Shown: positions 7,702 to 15,626, numbered from the stretch's first letter. The stretch is DNA of 31,410 nucleotides from an uncultured Marmoricola sp. (GCF_943913695.1 NZ_CALTZE010000028.1:1-31410), one strand, 5' to 3'. The notes: a model not told the origin generated them from the letters alone. Program-made: numbers and translations.

Positions 7702-7865
7702 AACCGTTTCCCTTCCGGCGCCCTCCGGCGAGGGGGCCAAGGCTGCCATCATCTCAGTCCATCTGGACCCGTGGACGGGTCCACTTCCTGCAGTGAGCGC
7801 GGCACCCACGGAAAGAGCTTTCGGCTCAGCGAATGCTCCGATTCAGGCAACTAGGCTCTGTCGTC

Positions 7866-8333
7866 ATGGCCGCACGCGACTGGGATCCGGAGTACCGGTT
7901 GATGCTTGAGGAGGCCAGGCGGTCGATCGACCGACAAAGCGAGCGCGTACAGACGGTGCGCGAGCGCGCCATTGGCTTGGTCGGCTTCGGTGCCATTGTG
8001 GCGGCCGCCTTCGGCCTCGGTGACACCCGTGCCGTCGATATCGTCGGTATCCTCGCCCTCCTGGCTTTCGTCGTGGTCGCCGGGAGTGCGCTCTACATCT
8101 TGAAGCCGCGCGTGTTCAAGTTCGAGTTGAGCGCACGGCTGATCGAGTCGACTCTCGACCTGCCGAGCTACGAGGGGATCGCCCACCTCCACTACAGCTT
8201 GGCTATCCGCCACGATGAACACCACGCGTACAACTATCGGAAGCTTGAGCACATGCAGACGGCGATCGCGATCGGCGTGCTCGGACTGTCAATCGAAACA
8301 GTCGCGCTGGTGGTCCGGCTCATGCTTTCATGA
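7866..8333 (+). CDS. Membrane protein, three predicted helices, unknown function
   Basis: 155 residues from the ATG at 7866; an upstream in-frame ATG at 7833 gives 11 more residues. An amphipathic helix with EEARRSIDRQSERVQTVRERA leads directly into two hydrophobic helices (about residues 37-53 and 58-78). A cytoplasmic-looking segment rich in His and Tyr follows, and a third helix lies near the C-terminus. The Q-x-x-x-V-x-x-x-R-x-R-A motif ahead of a double helix resembles a widespread uncharacterised actinobacterial membrane family. A small Pro-rich ORF follows 5 bases after the stop. A role as a membrane effector is speculative. Confidence 0.65.
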   Translation: MAARDWDPEYRLMLEEARRSIDRQSERVQTVRERAIGLVGFGAIVAAAFGLGDTRAVDIVGILALLAFVVVAGSALYILKPRVFKFELSARLIESTLDLPSYEGIAHLHYSLAIRHDEHHAYNYRKLEHMQTAIAIGVLGLSIETVALVVRLMLS

Positions 8334-8338
8334 TCCGC

Positions 8339-8485
8339 ATGAGTGACGACACGGCACCGCCGGAGCGTCCGGAGCCGCCGGAGCGGCCGCGGCTTGAGCC
8401 GCTTCCGGATCCCGTGGTTCCAGATATCCGTGAGTCCCCTCAACCCGAGCAGAGGCCGGGGCGAGTCGAGACTCGGGGCGACTGA
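8339..8485 (+). CDS. Small Pro/Glu/Arg-rich ORF downstream of the membrane protein
   Basis: 48 codons from the ATG at 8339, 5 bases after the stop of the preceding gene. The product is hydrophilic and disordered-looking, with repeated P-E-R/P-E-P units and no hydrophobic stretch. There is no strong ribosome binding site, so it would have to be translationally coupled. Its close spacing and biased composition favour a real small gene, but chance in high-GC DNA cannot be excluded. Confidence 0.4.
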   Translation: MSDDTAPPERPEPPERPRLEPLPDPVVPDIRESPQPEQRPGRVETRGD

Positions 8486-8829
8486 CTGAAGCCGAGACCG
8501 CGGGCCTTGCGACGCGGCGGTGCGCTGCGCCAGGAGCCTCCCGCTCCGTGGGTCGCGTGCCGTGGCACCCGATGAGGGCAAGGTCGCCGAGACAATGGCC
8601 CTCACCATCGAGCCGCGTGCGGCAAGCCATACGGCGAGCAAGTCGGGCCTGGCGTTGAAGGGCTCGACCGCGTGCCCGATCGTCGGGCGTCTCATATGGC
8701 GCACCCTTGAGGACGCGCTCCTTGATGTGTCACAGAGGATCGGTCACCGGGGCAGATGAGACTTCGCCCGCGAAACCGCGTGGGATTCAACTTGGTGGCC
8801 AAACGCATCACGCGCAGAGCGCCGAGTCG
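8486..8829. other. Non-coding stretch, nothing recognised
   Basis: 344 bases between the convergent ends of the small ORF at 8485 and the FAD oxidoreductase gene at 8830. Open frames here have shadow-like composition and no plausible start site. I found no tRNA, no strong hairpin with a T-run and no insertion-sequence end, so the terminator of the mer operon is not visible. Confidence 0.4.
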
Positions 8830-10206
8830 TCAGGTGCCGATCTCGCGGTGGACGCCGCCAGCAGCGGTGTTGACCCCCTCGGCCAGGGTGGGGTGGATGT
8901 GGATGGCGTTCGCGAGGTCGCTGTAGCTGGCGCCGCAGGTCATCGCGATAACCGCCTCGTGGACCAGGTTCCCGCCCTCGGGGCCGGCGATGTGGCAGCC
9001 CAAGATCTGGTCGGTGGCGGCGTCGACGACGAACTTGACCAGGCCGCGGGTGTTGCCGATGGCACGCGCTTTGACGACCCCGGTGAAGTCCTGTCGGCCG
9101 ATCAGCACGTCGAAGCCGGCGGCCCGGGCGGCCGGCTCGGTCATCCCGACGGAACCGACCTCGGGGTCGGTGAAGACCGCGTGCGGCACGATCCGGCCAG
9201 CAATGGAGCGGTCCTGGTTGCGGAAGGTGGTGCGGTAGGCGATGTCGGCGTCGTGGCGGGCGGTGTGGGTGAACATCGGGCCGCCGCGGATGTCGCCGAG
9301 CGCCCACACCCCCTCGACAGGAGTCTTCAGCTGGTCGTCGACGGGCAGGAACCCCTGCTCGTCGGGCTCGAGGCCGAGGTGCTCCACGCCGAGGTGGTCG
9401 GTGTTGGGGGTGCGGCCGGCGGCGATGAGCAGGTGGGTTCCGGTGATCTCGCCGGACTCGTCGCCCTGGCAGCCGACCCGGATCCGACCGGGCTCGCCTT
9501 CGACCGCGGTGCATGTCGTGGCGGTGAGCACGGTGAGCCCGTCGGCGTCGAATCCGGCCGCCATGGCTGCGGAGATGTCGGGGTCCTCGCCAGGTAGTAG
9601 CCGGTCGGCACGCTGAATGACGGTGACCCGGGAGCCGAAGCGGGCGAACATCTGGGCGAACTCGGTACCGATGTAGCCGCCGCCCACCACGATCAGGTGC
9701 TCGGGCAGCTCGGTCAGGTCCAGCAGGGTGCGCGAGGTGTAGTGCGGCGTCGTATCGAGGCCGTCGATGGGTGGGCGGGTGGTTCGCATCCCGGTGACTA
9801 GGAAGACCTTGTCGGCCTCGATCTCGGTGCCGCCCATCCGCAGCCGGCGAGGTGCCACGAAGCGTCCCTCGGCGGGGTAGAGGTCGAGCCGGTCGGCCTT
9901 GGCGACCGCCTTGTAGGAGCCGTTGCGGATGGTGTCGATGATCGCGTCCTTGCGGGCCACGACGGCGGGGAGGTCGACGGCGGGCGCCGCGACCTTGATG
10001 CCGTACTCCTGAGCCCGGCGGATCTGGTGGGCCAGGGCAGCCGAGGCGATCATCGTCTTTGTGGGGATGCAGCCTCGGTTCAGGCAGGTCCCGCCGAGCC
10101 TCTCCTTCTCGACGAAGGCGACACTCCCGTGCCGGGCCGCACGCAGGGCCAGGGGGAGCCCGGCCATGCCGCCGCCGATCACCAGGGTGTCGTAGCGTTC
10201 GGTCAT
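8830..10206 (-). CDS. FAD-dependent pyridine nucleotide-disulfide oxidoreductase, MerA-like second enzyme
   Basis: 458 residues; the ATG at 10206 has CGGAGAG closely upstream. Domain order is that of class I flavin disulfide reductases: N-terminal FAD-binding GGGMAG (residues 11-16), a redox-active pair in GGTCLNRGCIPTK (C41, C46), NAD(P)-binding VVGGGYIG in the middle, the second FAD motif WALGDIRG, and a C-terminal interface with HIHPTLAEG, the His-Pro…Glu active-site motif of dihydrolipoamide dehydrogenase-like enzymes. It lacks the C-terminal Cys pair of true mercuric reductase, so it probably reduces a disulfide or other thiol substrate. As the last gene of the mer operon it may support the thiol relay or regenerate low-molecular-weight thiols (inference). 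Confidence 0.8.
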   Translation of the reverse strand: MTERYDTLVIGGGMAGLPLALRAARHGSVAFVEKERLGGTCLNRGCIPTKTMIASAALAHQIRRAQEYGIKVAAPAVDLPAVVARKDAIIDTIRNGSYKAVAKADRLDLYPAEGRFVAPRRLRMGGTEIEADKVFLVTGMRTTRPPIDGLDTTPHYTSRTLLDLTELPEHLIVVGGGYIGTEFAQMFARFGSRVTVIQRADRLLPGEDPDISAAMAAGFDADGLTVLTATTCTAVEGEPGRIRVGCQGDESGEITGTHLLIAAGRTPNTDHLGVEHLGLEPDEQGFLPVDDQLKTPVEGVWALGDIRGGPMFTHTARHDADIAYRTTFRNQDRSIAGRIVPHAVFTDPEVGSVGMTEPAARAAGFDVLIGRQDFTGVVKARAIGNTRGLVKFVVDAATDQILGCHIAGPEGGNLVHEAVIAMTCGASYSDLANAIHIHPTLAEGVNTAAGGVHREIGT

Positions 10207-10240
10207 CGAACTCTCCGTTCAGGATCGTCGCGGGGCGGCG

Positions 10241-10597
10241 TCACCGTGTCGGTGGGCGGCAGCCTCGGCGCTGGGTTCGACGGTGTACCAGCCACGCCGC
10301 GACCGCCAGCGCGGCGCCCGCCGCGAAGAATGGCCAGCTCGCCGGGCCGCCGGCGGCGGCTGTCCCGACTCCTGCGGTGCCGGCGGTTGCAGCGCCGCCG
10401 GCGAGCACCGCTCCGCCGCAGCACAGGCCGACCAGGGACAGGCCCGCGCCGAGCAGGGTCGAGAGCGCGCCGAGGCCGCCCAGGCCAGCAGCGACTGAGT
10501 AGCCCGCCGCCCTGCGAGCCCAGCCAGGTGCCCAGCGCGGTGCCCAGCCTGGGGCACGGGCACCCGCGCGCTCAGCGGTGACTGGTAGCCGGCGCAT
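10241..10597 (-). CDS. Small membrane protein with a Cys pair, MerT-like
   Basis: 118 residues from the ATG at 10597, overlapping the end of the CcdA-like gene by 26 bases. A basic Trp/Pro-rich N-terminus is followed by hydrophobic segments at about residues 40-80 and 88-105. A vicinal cysteine pair (C59-C60 in LVGLCCGG) lies within the first, as in the first transmembrane helix of MerT, which passes Hg(II) across the membrane. A further cysteine lies near the basic C-terminus. The overall sequence is not a classical MerT, so the transporter role is inferred from the Cys pair and the operon. A longer frame on this strand (10219-11118) has shadow composition and is rejected. Confidence 0.55.
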   Translation of the reverse strand: MRRLPVTAERAGARAPGWAPRWAPGWARRAAGYSVAAGLGGLGALSTLLGAGLSLVGLCCGGAVLAGGAATAGTAGVGTAAAGGPASWPFFAAGAALAVAAWLVHRRTQRRGCRPPTR

Positions 10598-11534
10598 CGG
10601 TTTGATCCTTGTGCTCGTCGGGGCCTGCGCCTGGGGCGCAGCAGTCCCCGGCCGAGGAGTCGATATCGGGCGTGTGGGTGATGGCGGTGTTGTTCGCAGA
10701 GTGCGTGGCGCAGGTGCGGTATCGGTGGAGGACTCCGACGGCGATCACGGTCAGCACCGCCGCGATGCTGAGCCAGGCCACGCCCGCGGTGTGCTCCTGG
10801 AGCCAGTCGGCGGCGGCGGTGGAGACCCGCGTCATAGCGGTGCTGCGGCTTCCGTCGCCGGTGGCGGCGGGGTACCAGTACCAGGCTAGGTAGGCGCCGG
10901 TCACGAGCAGCACCACGGCGGTGATCCGGGTGGCGTACCGGGCGATCGCGGCGATCCGGCGGATCAGGACCGCGCCCGCTGCCGCGGTACCGACCGCGAC
11001 CAGGAGCAGGATCGTGGCCGACCCCAGCGCGTAGGCGGCGAAGACCGCGAGCAGGCCCGTGAAGGTCGCGGTGGCCTGGGCTTGGGCGATCACTGCGAGT
11101 AGGACACCGAAGGTGCACGACAGCGAGGCCGCGGCGTAGCCGACGCCGAAGCCCACCATCCGACCGGTTCCCGGCGCACCGGGGCGCGGCGCGCGGCGCA
11201 TGGCGGGAAGCCGGACCCCCAAGCCGTGGCCGGCGAGCATGACGACGCCGACAAGGACCAGGGCGACGCCGATGGCCAGGCCCAGCCAGGGTGCGGCCCC
11301 GATCACCGCGTGGGCGCCGGCGCTGACCGCGATGCCCACGGCCGTCAGTGTCCCGGCGAACCCGAGGGTCAGGGCGGCACCGGCCCGCAGCGAACGGGCC
11401 AGCCGCACCGGTGTCGGTGCATCGTGGGTGTCGCCGATGGTGTAGGTGAACCAGGCGGGCAGCAGCGCGAACCCGCAGGGGTTGACCGGGGCGAGCATGC
11501 CGGCCGCAAAGGCGAGCGCGAGCAGTCCGTTCAC
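10572..11534 (-). CDS. CcdA/DsbD-like thiol-disulfide membrane transporter
   Basis: 320 residues. The GTG at 11534 overlaps the stop of the preceding gene (GTGA). About six hydrophobic helices span residues 1-220, with a seventh around 252-270. The two signature cysteines are present: C20 in NPCGFALLPA of helix 1 and C140 in ASLSCTFGVL. This is the CcdA pattern for moving electrons from cytoplasmic thioredoxin to an external thioredoxin-like protein. The C-terminal tail adds a vicinal pair (C298-C299, GDCCAPG) and several histidines, unusual for CcdA and suggestive of metal binding. Its likely partner is the thioredoxin-like lipoprotein immediately upstream. Confidence 0.8.
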   Translation of the reverse strand: MNGLLALAFAAGMLAPVNPCGFALLPAWFTYTIGDTHDAPTPVRLARSLRAGAALTLGFAGTLTAVGIAVSAGAHAVIGAAPWLGLAIGVALVLVGVVMLAGHGLGVRLPAMRRAPRPGAPGTGRMVGFGVGYAAASLSCTFGVLLAVIAQAQATATFTGLLAVFAAYALGSATILLLVAVGTAAAGAVLIRRIAAIARYATRITAVVLLVTGAYLAWYWYPAATGDGSRSTAMTRVSTAAADWLQEHTAGVAWLSIAAVLTVIAVGVLHRYRTCATHSANNTAITHTPDIDSSAGDCCAPGAGPDEHKDQTDAPATSHR

Positions 11535-12085
11535 GAGGCGGTCACCTTGGCCAGCTCCGTGCGGATGGTGTCGGCTGAGGGTTCGACCGCCCGGAACGTC
11601 ACGTTGTTGTCGGCGTCGAGAATCAGGACCGTGCTCAGCTGGGTGACTTCGTAGTCCGCGGTCAGGCCGCCGTCCTTGTCGATCGTGTAGCCGACATCGC
11701 TAGCGTCGTAGCCGTTGAGGAACCTCTCGATGTCACCCGCAGTCTCGTACGCGGCCACGTCGACGACGACGAAGTTGGCCGCCGTTGGGTCATCGGCCTG
11801 CACCTTGGCCAGCGCGTTCGCAGTGGGACCGCACCCGCCACATTCGACGGAGAAGAACAGCAACACCGTCGGCCGCCCGCCGGGGACCTTGATCGGTTCC
11901 CCGACCACGGATTGCGCGGTGAACCCCGCACCGGACACTGAATTGCCTTGGGTCGCCGAGGTGGGCTGCTGGTCTTTCGACAGTGAGCAGCCGGTCAAGG
12001 AGACTGCGAGCAGGGTCCCGACCGTGGCGATGAATAGGGCGGGTCGCTTGCGGCGGGTGCGGGGATCGGCAGGGCGGAGCAGCAC
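11531..12085 (-). CDS. Thioredoxin-like (TlpA-type) lipoprotein with a CGGC site
   Basis: 184 residues. The GTG at 12085, one base after the stop of the preceding gene and preceded by GAGAGGAC, is preferred over a longer in-frame start. A basic stretch (RTRRKR) and a hydrophobic h-region lead to a lipobox LTGC (lipidated Cys33). The mature part has a thioredoxin-like strand VLLFFSVECGGCGPT with an active-site CxxC (C82, C85), followed by the FVVVDVAAYE and TVLILDADN segments of the fold. It is probably anchored on the outer face of the membrane and reduced by the CcdA-like protein. It may reduce or hold thiols for Hg(II) capture, taking the place of MerP (inference). Confidence 0.75.
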   Translation of the reverse strand: MLLRPADPRTRRKRPALFIATVGTLLAVSLTGCSLSKDQQPTSATQGNSVSGAGFTAQSVVGEPIKVPGGRPTVLLFFSVECGGCGPTANALAKVQADDPTAANFVVVDVAAYETAGDIERFLNGYDASDVGYTIDKDGGLTADYEVTQLSTVLILDADNNVTFRAVEPSADTIRTELAKVTAS

Positions 12086-12086
12086 G

Positions 12087-12404
12087 TCAGTGGTCCTCTC
12101 GGGTGGACTCGGGGAGATCGGTGTGGCTGAGCTGAGGAGGGTTGCAGCAGTCGGCGGCATCTGAGCCGTTACGGCGCCGCGTCATGGTCCAGAGGACGGC
12201 GGCGGCGAGCACGGTGAGGGCGGCACCGATCAGCCAGGGGCTACCCAGCCAGCCTCCGATGACACCCAGCGCGCCCGCTGCGATCAGCGCCGGCCCCGCG
12301 CAGCAAACCACCATGAACAGGGCCGCCCCGGATCCGAGGAGCACCCCGGACGGCCCCGACCCGTCGGTCCGGTCCGGCGGCTCGTGCCTGTTGTTGTTCG
12401 ACAT
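12087..12404 (-). CDS. Small Cys-pair membrane protein of the mer operon (MerT/MerF-like)
   Basis: 105 residues; the ATG at 12404 has AAGGGA upstream. After a hydrophilic N-terminus rich in Asn, Asp and Pro come two hydrophobic segments (about residues 22-50 and 56-76). A vicinal pair lies in the first (C34-C35 in FMVVCCAGPALI), and a second pair follows helix 2 on the opposite tail (C86-C87 in DCCNPPQ). Two Cys pairs flanking a two-helix protein is the logic of MerF/MerT-type mercuric ion transporters. The sequence context (CCAGPALI … GWLGSPWL) resembles actinobacterial mercury-operon proteins. Confidence 0.7.
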   Translation of the reverse strand: MSNNNRHEPPDRTDGSGPSGVLLGSGAALFMVVCCAGPALIAAGALGVIGGWLGSPWLIGAALTVLAAAVLWTMTRRRNGSDAADCCNPPQLSHTDLPESTREDH

Positions 12405-12459
12405 GGTTGGTCCCTTGCTGGCTGGTCGTCTCTGGTCGGTGGGTCTGGGGTGGCAGTGG

Positions 12460-13128
12460 TCAGCAGCAGTGGTGCTTCCCGGTGGCGTCCGGCGCCGGTG
12501 CGGTTCCGGCCGTGGCGCGGTCGAGCATCGTGGCGGTCAGATCGGTGGCCAGCCGGTAGGCATCGGCCACCGGGAGGACTTCGCCTCCCGGGTGGGCGTT
12601 CAGCCACGGCTGGGCGTCCTCGGCGGAGGTGAAGTAGTGGACCTGGTTGCAGAAGGACGACCGGATCGACGTCAGGTCCTCGGGGTTGACCAGGGAGACC
12701 ACCGCGGTGGCCGGTTCGACCGCGGTCACGCCGGTGGGCGTCGCGGTCACCCGGACTGTTCCGCCGCTGGTCGGGGAGGTCGACTCGATCCTCGCCGCCC
12801 GGTCGATGACGACAGGGAAGATCAGCGTGTCCAGGGCACACCAGGTGTAGAGCTCCTCTCCGTCCACGGTGAACCGGTGCCGGGTCGGCCGCAGCGTCAG
12901 GCCCTGGCCCACGATGTGGCCCTCGTCGTCGTACTCGGTCTCCGGCGTCGCCGCCAGCGCGGCCAGCGTGGCCTCCACGCTGCGCCCGGCCGCCCGGGCC
13001 AGGTCGCTGATCGCGACCGGTTCACCATCCGCCAGCAACCGCAGCAGCGGCACCAGCAGGGCCGGATCAAGCCCGGACTCGTTCGGGGAGACCAGGCGGT
13101 CGTTGAGGTCTTGGCTGAGAGCGGTCAT
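12460..13128 (-). CDS. merB: Alkylmercury (organomercurial) lyase MerB
   Basis: 222 residues; the ATG at 13128 has GGAAGGA about 8 bases upstream. The catalytic triad known from MerB is present: C97 and D100 in YTWCALDTL and C160 in SFCNQVHYF. These cleave the carbon-mercury bond and pass Hg(II) to MerA. The N-terminal helical domain and total length fit the family. An oddity is the extreme C-terminus, GKHHCC, with a vicinal cysteine pair (C221-C222) after a disordered Ala/Pro linker. It resembles the C-terminal Cys pair of MerA and may help hand over Hg(II). The gene lies between merA and the transporter genes. Confidence 0.95.
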   Translation of the reverse strand: MTALSQDLNDRLVSPNESGLDPALLVPLLRLLADGEPVAISDLARAAGRSVEATLAALAATPETEYDDEGHIVGQGLTLRPTRHRFTVDGEELYTWCALDTLIFPVVIDRAARIESTSPTSGGTVRVTATPTGVTAVEPATAVVSLVNPEDLTSIRSSFCNQVHYFTSAEDAQPWLNAHPGGEVLPVADAYRLATDLTATMLDRATAGTAPAPDATGKHHCC

Positions 13129-13159
13129 CAGGGTGGTTCCTTCCGGGACGTTCGGGTGG

Positions 13160-14611
13160 TCAGGAGGCGCAGCAGGAGAGCTGGGAGATGTCGGTGGTGA
13201 AGGACTGGCAGGCGATCTTGATGCCCTCGGCCATGGTCAGATAAGGCGCCCACTGGTGGGCGACCTGATCGACGGTCATCTGGGCCTCGAGGATGTAGAC
13301 CCCGGCTGCGGCGAGCTCGCCGGCGTCCTTGGCGACCGCGGTCAGGCCGAGGATCTGCCCGGTGGCGGCGTCGGCGACGACCTTGATGAAGCCTCGGGTG
13401 TCTCGGTTGACCAGGGCCCGGGGCACGTAGTCCAGGGGCAGCACCCGACAGTCACACTCGATACCAGCGGCCAGGACCTCGGCCTCGGTCATCCCGACCG
13501 AGCCGAGTGCGGGGCTGGTGAACGTGACCCGGGGCAGGTGGCGGTAGTCGACCTCCCGGTCGGCGTCGGCGAAGGCGTTGTCGACCACCATCGTGCCGTG
13601 GGATGCGGCGACGTAGACGAACTCGCGGTGACCGGTGACGTCACCGGCGGCCCAGATCCGCGGGTTCGAGCTGGCCAGCCGGTCGTCGACCACGATCTCG
13701 CCCAGGTCCCCGGTCTTCACGTCGACCGCCTCCAGGTTCAGGCCGTCGGTGACCGGGCGCCGTCCCAGCGCGACCATCAGCCGGGACGCCCGGAACTCCT
13801 GGATCCCGCCGGAGACCGTGGCGGTGGCGACCACCTCACCCGTGGCCTCGTCACGGCGTACCGCGTCGACGGTGGCGCGCCGGACCACCCGGATGCCCTC
13901 ATCGGCGAACACCCCGATCAGCGCCTTCGACGCCTCCGGCTCCTCGCGGGAGGCCAGCCGGGACCGCACCAGCATGGTCACCTTCGACCCGAGCCGGGCG
14001 AACAGTTGCGCCTGCTCCAGCGCCACGTACCCGCCGCCGAGCACCAGCAGCGTCTCGGGCACCTCGTCGAGCGCCATCGCTGTGGTGGACGTCAGGTACT
14101 CGACACCGCTGGGGTCGTCTGGTCCGGCCAGACCGGGGATCGACGGGATCCAGGGCCGCGAGCCGGTCGCAAGCAGAAAGTGCTCGGCCTCCACGGTCTC
14201 GGTGGTGCCGTCGGCCCGCGCTACCTCCAGGGTCGGGGCGTCGCCCGTGCCGGCAAAGGTCGCGTCACCCTGCACGATCGGCCAGCCGTAGGACGCGGCC
14301 ACGTCGGCATACTTCTCCGCGCGCATCGATTCGACCAGCGCCTGCTTGCCTCCCACCAGGGCGGGCATGTCCACGGGTACCGGCGAGGCGGTGATCCCCG
14401 GGAACCGGCCGGCGTCCAGCGCGACGTGCTGTGCCTCGGCCGCAGCGATCAGCGCCTTGGACGGCACGCAACCGGTGTTCACGCACGTGCCACCCAGGCT
14501 GGCGCGCTCGATCATCACCACGGACTTGCCGAGCTTCGTGGCGTGGATCGCGGCCGCGAACGCGGCGCCGCCGGACCCCACGATCGCGAGGTCGACCTGT
14601 GTGTTGGGCAT
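13160..14611 (-). CDS. merA: Mercuric reductase MerA, without N-terminal metal-binding domain
   Basis: 483 residues; the ATG at 14611 has GGGAGG 8-9 bases upstream, and an open extension further upstream runs into the divergent merR and is rejected. Seen: FAD-binding VGSGGAAFAA (residues 11-20), the active-site pair in GGTCVNTGCVPSK (C43, C48), NADP-binding LGGGYVALE, second FAD motif WAAGDVTG, the WAPYLTMAEG segment with its active-site Tyr, and the C-terminal vicinal pair C480-C481 (SCCAS) that receives Hg(II). It reduces Hg(II) to volatile Hg(0) with NADPH in the cytoplasm. The NmerA/HMA domain of many proteobacterial enzymes is absent. First gene of the operon, directly controlled from the merR-merA intergenic dyad. 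Confidence 0.97.
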   Translation of the reverse strand: MPNTQVDLAIVGSGGAAFAAAIHATKLGKSVVMIERASLGGTCVNTGCVPSKALIAAAEAQHVALDAGRFPGITASPVPVDMPALVGGKQALVESMRAEKYADVAASYGWPIVQGDATFAGTGDAPTLEVARADGTTETVEAEHFLLATGSRPWIPSIPGLAGPDDPSGVEYLTSTTAMALDEVPETLLVLGGGYVALEQAQLFARLGSKVTMLVRSRLASREEPEASKALIGVFADEGIRVVRRATVDAVRRDEATGEVVATATVSGGIQEFRASRLMVALGRRPVTDGLNLEAVDVKTGDLGEIVVDDRLASSNPRIWAAGDVTGHREFVYVAASHGTMVVDNAFADADREVDYRHLPRVTFTSPALGSVGMTEAEVLAAGIECDCRVLPLDYVPRALVNRDTRGFIKVVADAATGQILGLTAVAKDAGELAAAGVYILEAQMTVDQVAHQWAPYLTMAEGIKIACQSFTTDISQLSCCAS

Positions 14612-14657
14612 GTGCGAGCCTCCCGGGGCTTGGTTCGGATCTGGGTACAGGGCCATA

Positions 14658-14687
14658 CTGGACCTTCCAGTACAGGGGAAGGTCCAG
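14658..14687. promoter_or_regulatory. MerR operator between merR and merA
   Basis: A perfect 11-bp inverted repeat: CTGGACCTTCC (14658-14668), an 8-base spacer (14669-14676), and GGAAGGTCCAG (14677-14687). The ACCTTCC-N8-GGAAGGT core is the typical dyad of MerR-family operators, which lie in overlong promoter spacers. It sits in the 96-base gap between the divergent merA and merR starts and probably controls both. I cannot place the -35 and -10 elements with confidence. Confidence 0.85.
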
Positions 14688-14707
14688 CCCAGAAGGAGTC
14701 GGCTTCC

Positions 14708-15097
14708 ATGAGAATCGGTGAACTGGCTGAGGCGTCCGGCACCACCACCAAGACGCTGCGGTTCTACGAGGAGGGAGGGCTGCTGCCGCCCGCCGATCGC
14801 ACCCCCTCGGGCTACCGCGACTACACGCCCGATGCCCTCGCTCGACTCGACTTCATCCGCCGCGGCCAGGCAGCGGGCCTGACCCTCGCCCAGATCAAGC
14901 AGATCCTGACCATCCGCGACAGCGGCACACCACCCTGCGGACACGTCAGCGACCTGCTCGCCGAGCGCCTCACCGACCTCGACACCCAGATCGCACAGCT
15001 GGTCGAGCTGCGCGACACCCTCGCCCAACTGCGCAAGGAGGCCCGCAACGCGGAACCAGACAGCTGCCCCGCCGACCAGGTGTGCCGATACCTGTAG
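14708..15097 (+). CDS. merR: Mercury-responsive MerR-family regulator
   Basis: 129 residues; the ATG at 14708 has AGAAGGAG 9 bases upstream. The N-terminal winged helix is typical of the family (MRIGELAEASGTTTKTLRFYEE … YRDYTPDALARLDFIRR), followed by the dimerisation helix (about residues 78-112). Three cysteines are candidates for Hg(II) binding: C77 (TPPCGH), C120 and C126 (CPADQVC). MerR proteins use one Cys before the long helix and two in the C-terminal loop, which matches. The C-terminal pair is spaced by 5 residues, closer than in Tn501 MerR. Divergent from merA across a perfect MerR-type dyad. Confidence 0.93.
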   Translation: MRIGELAEASGTTTKTLRFYEEGGLLPPADRTPSGYRDYTPDALARLDFIRRGQAAGLTLAQIKQILTIRDSGTPPCGHVSDLLAERLTDLDTQIAQLVELRDTLAQLRKEARNAEPDSCPADQVCRYL

Positions 15098-15384
15098 GCA
15101 ACGAGCCGGACTGCCACGCTTGAGCCACCGCCGGGCAGTCTCTCAATCGTCTCGGAGGCGGAACCTCCCACGGGAATGTCGCAGGCCAGCGTGCCTGCGC
15201 CTCTGGCCGGCGTCCGTCTATCCCGTCCGGTGATGTGTTCCGGTGAAGGGGCCCCATTCGGACGGGCCGCCGTGGCCACGAGGCGGGGCCCATCGCCTAC
15301 CTTGACGACGAGCCACTTATCGACCGATCTCGCCAAACTGTCCCGCGGGCGCGTCGTCAATCTTCCCTGCATCTCGACACGAAA

Positions 15385-15412
15385 TGCCCGGTCGAGCTGC
15401 GCCTACCGGGCA
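15385..15412. other. Inverted repeat with 8-bp arms
   Basis: TGCCCGGT (15385-15392) and ACCGGGCA (15405-15412) around a 12-base loop. There is no T-run on either side. Possible weak hairpin; function not evident. Confidence 0.35.
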
Positions 15413-15519
15413 CTGTCGCGGCCGCGATCGGGCAGGTGAGCGCCCACCCCGGCGGCGCCGCGGCGAAGTTTCCGGTTCTTCTGCCGCCCCGCGACGGGGC
15501 GTGCTCTACTTGGCGCCAG

Positions 15520-15549
15520 AGCCCCAGGTGACCCGAGACGCCTGGGGCT
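15520..15549 (+). terminator. Terminator-like hairpin
   Basis: AGCCCCAGG (15520-15528) pairs with CCTGGGGCT (15541-15549) around a 12-base loop and is followed on the plus strand by TTTCCCC. It may stop read-through from merR, although it is about 420 bases beyond its stop codon. Confidence 0.5.
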
Positions 15550-15626
15550 TTCCCCTTGGATCGGGCACCCCACCCGGCCGGCTATCTCCCGAGCCGTCCC
15601 GCCTCGATCCGCCCCGGAGAAACGAG

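Noticed and set aside
10219..11118. 299-codon minus-strand frame overlapping the CcdA-like gene
   Set aside because: Arg/Pro/His-rich shadow. The 118-residue Cys-pair membrane protein and the CcdA-like frame explain the same DNA better.
14821..15372. 183-codon minus-strand frame with a faint recombinase-like look
   Set aside because: Half of it is antisense to merR, no catalytic Arg/His/Tyr pattern is recognisable, and it lacks a good start site.
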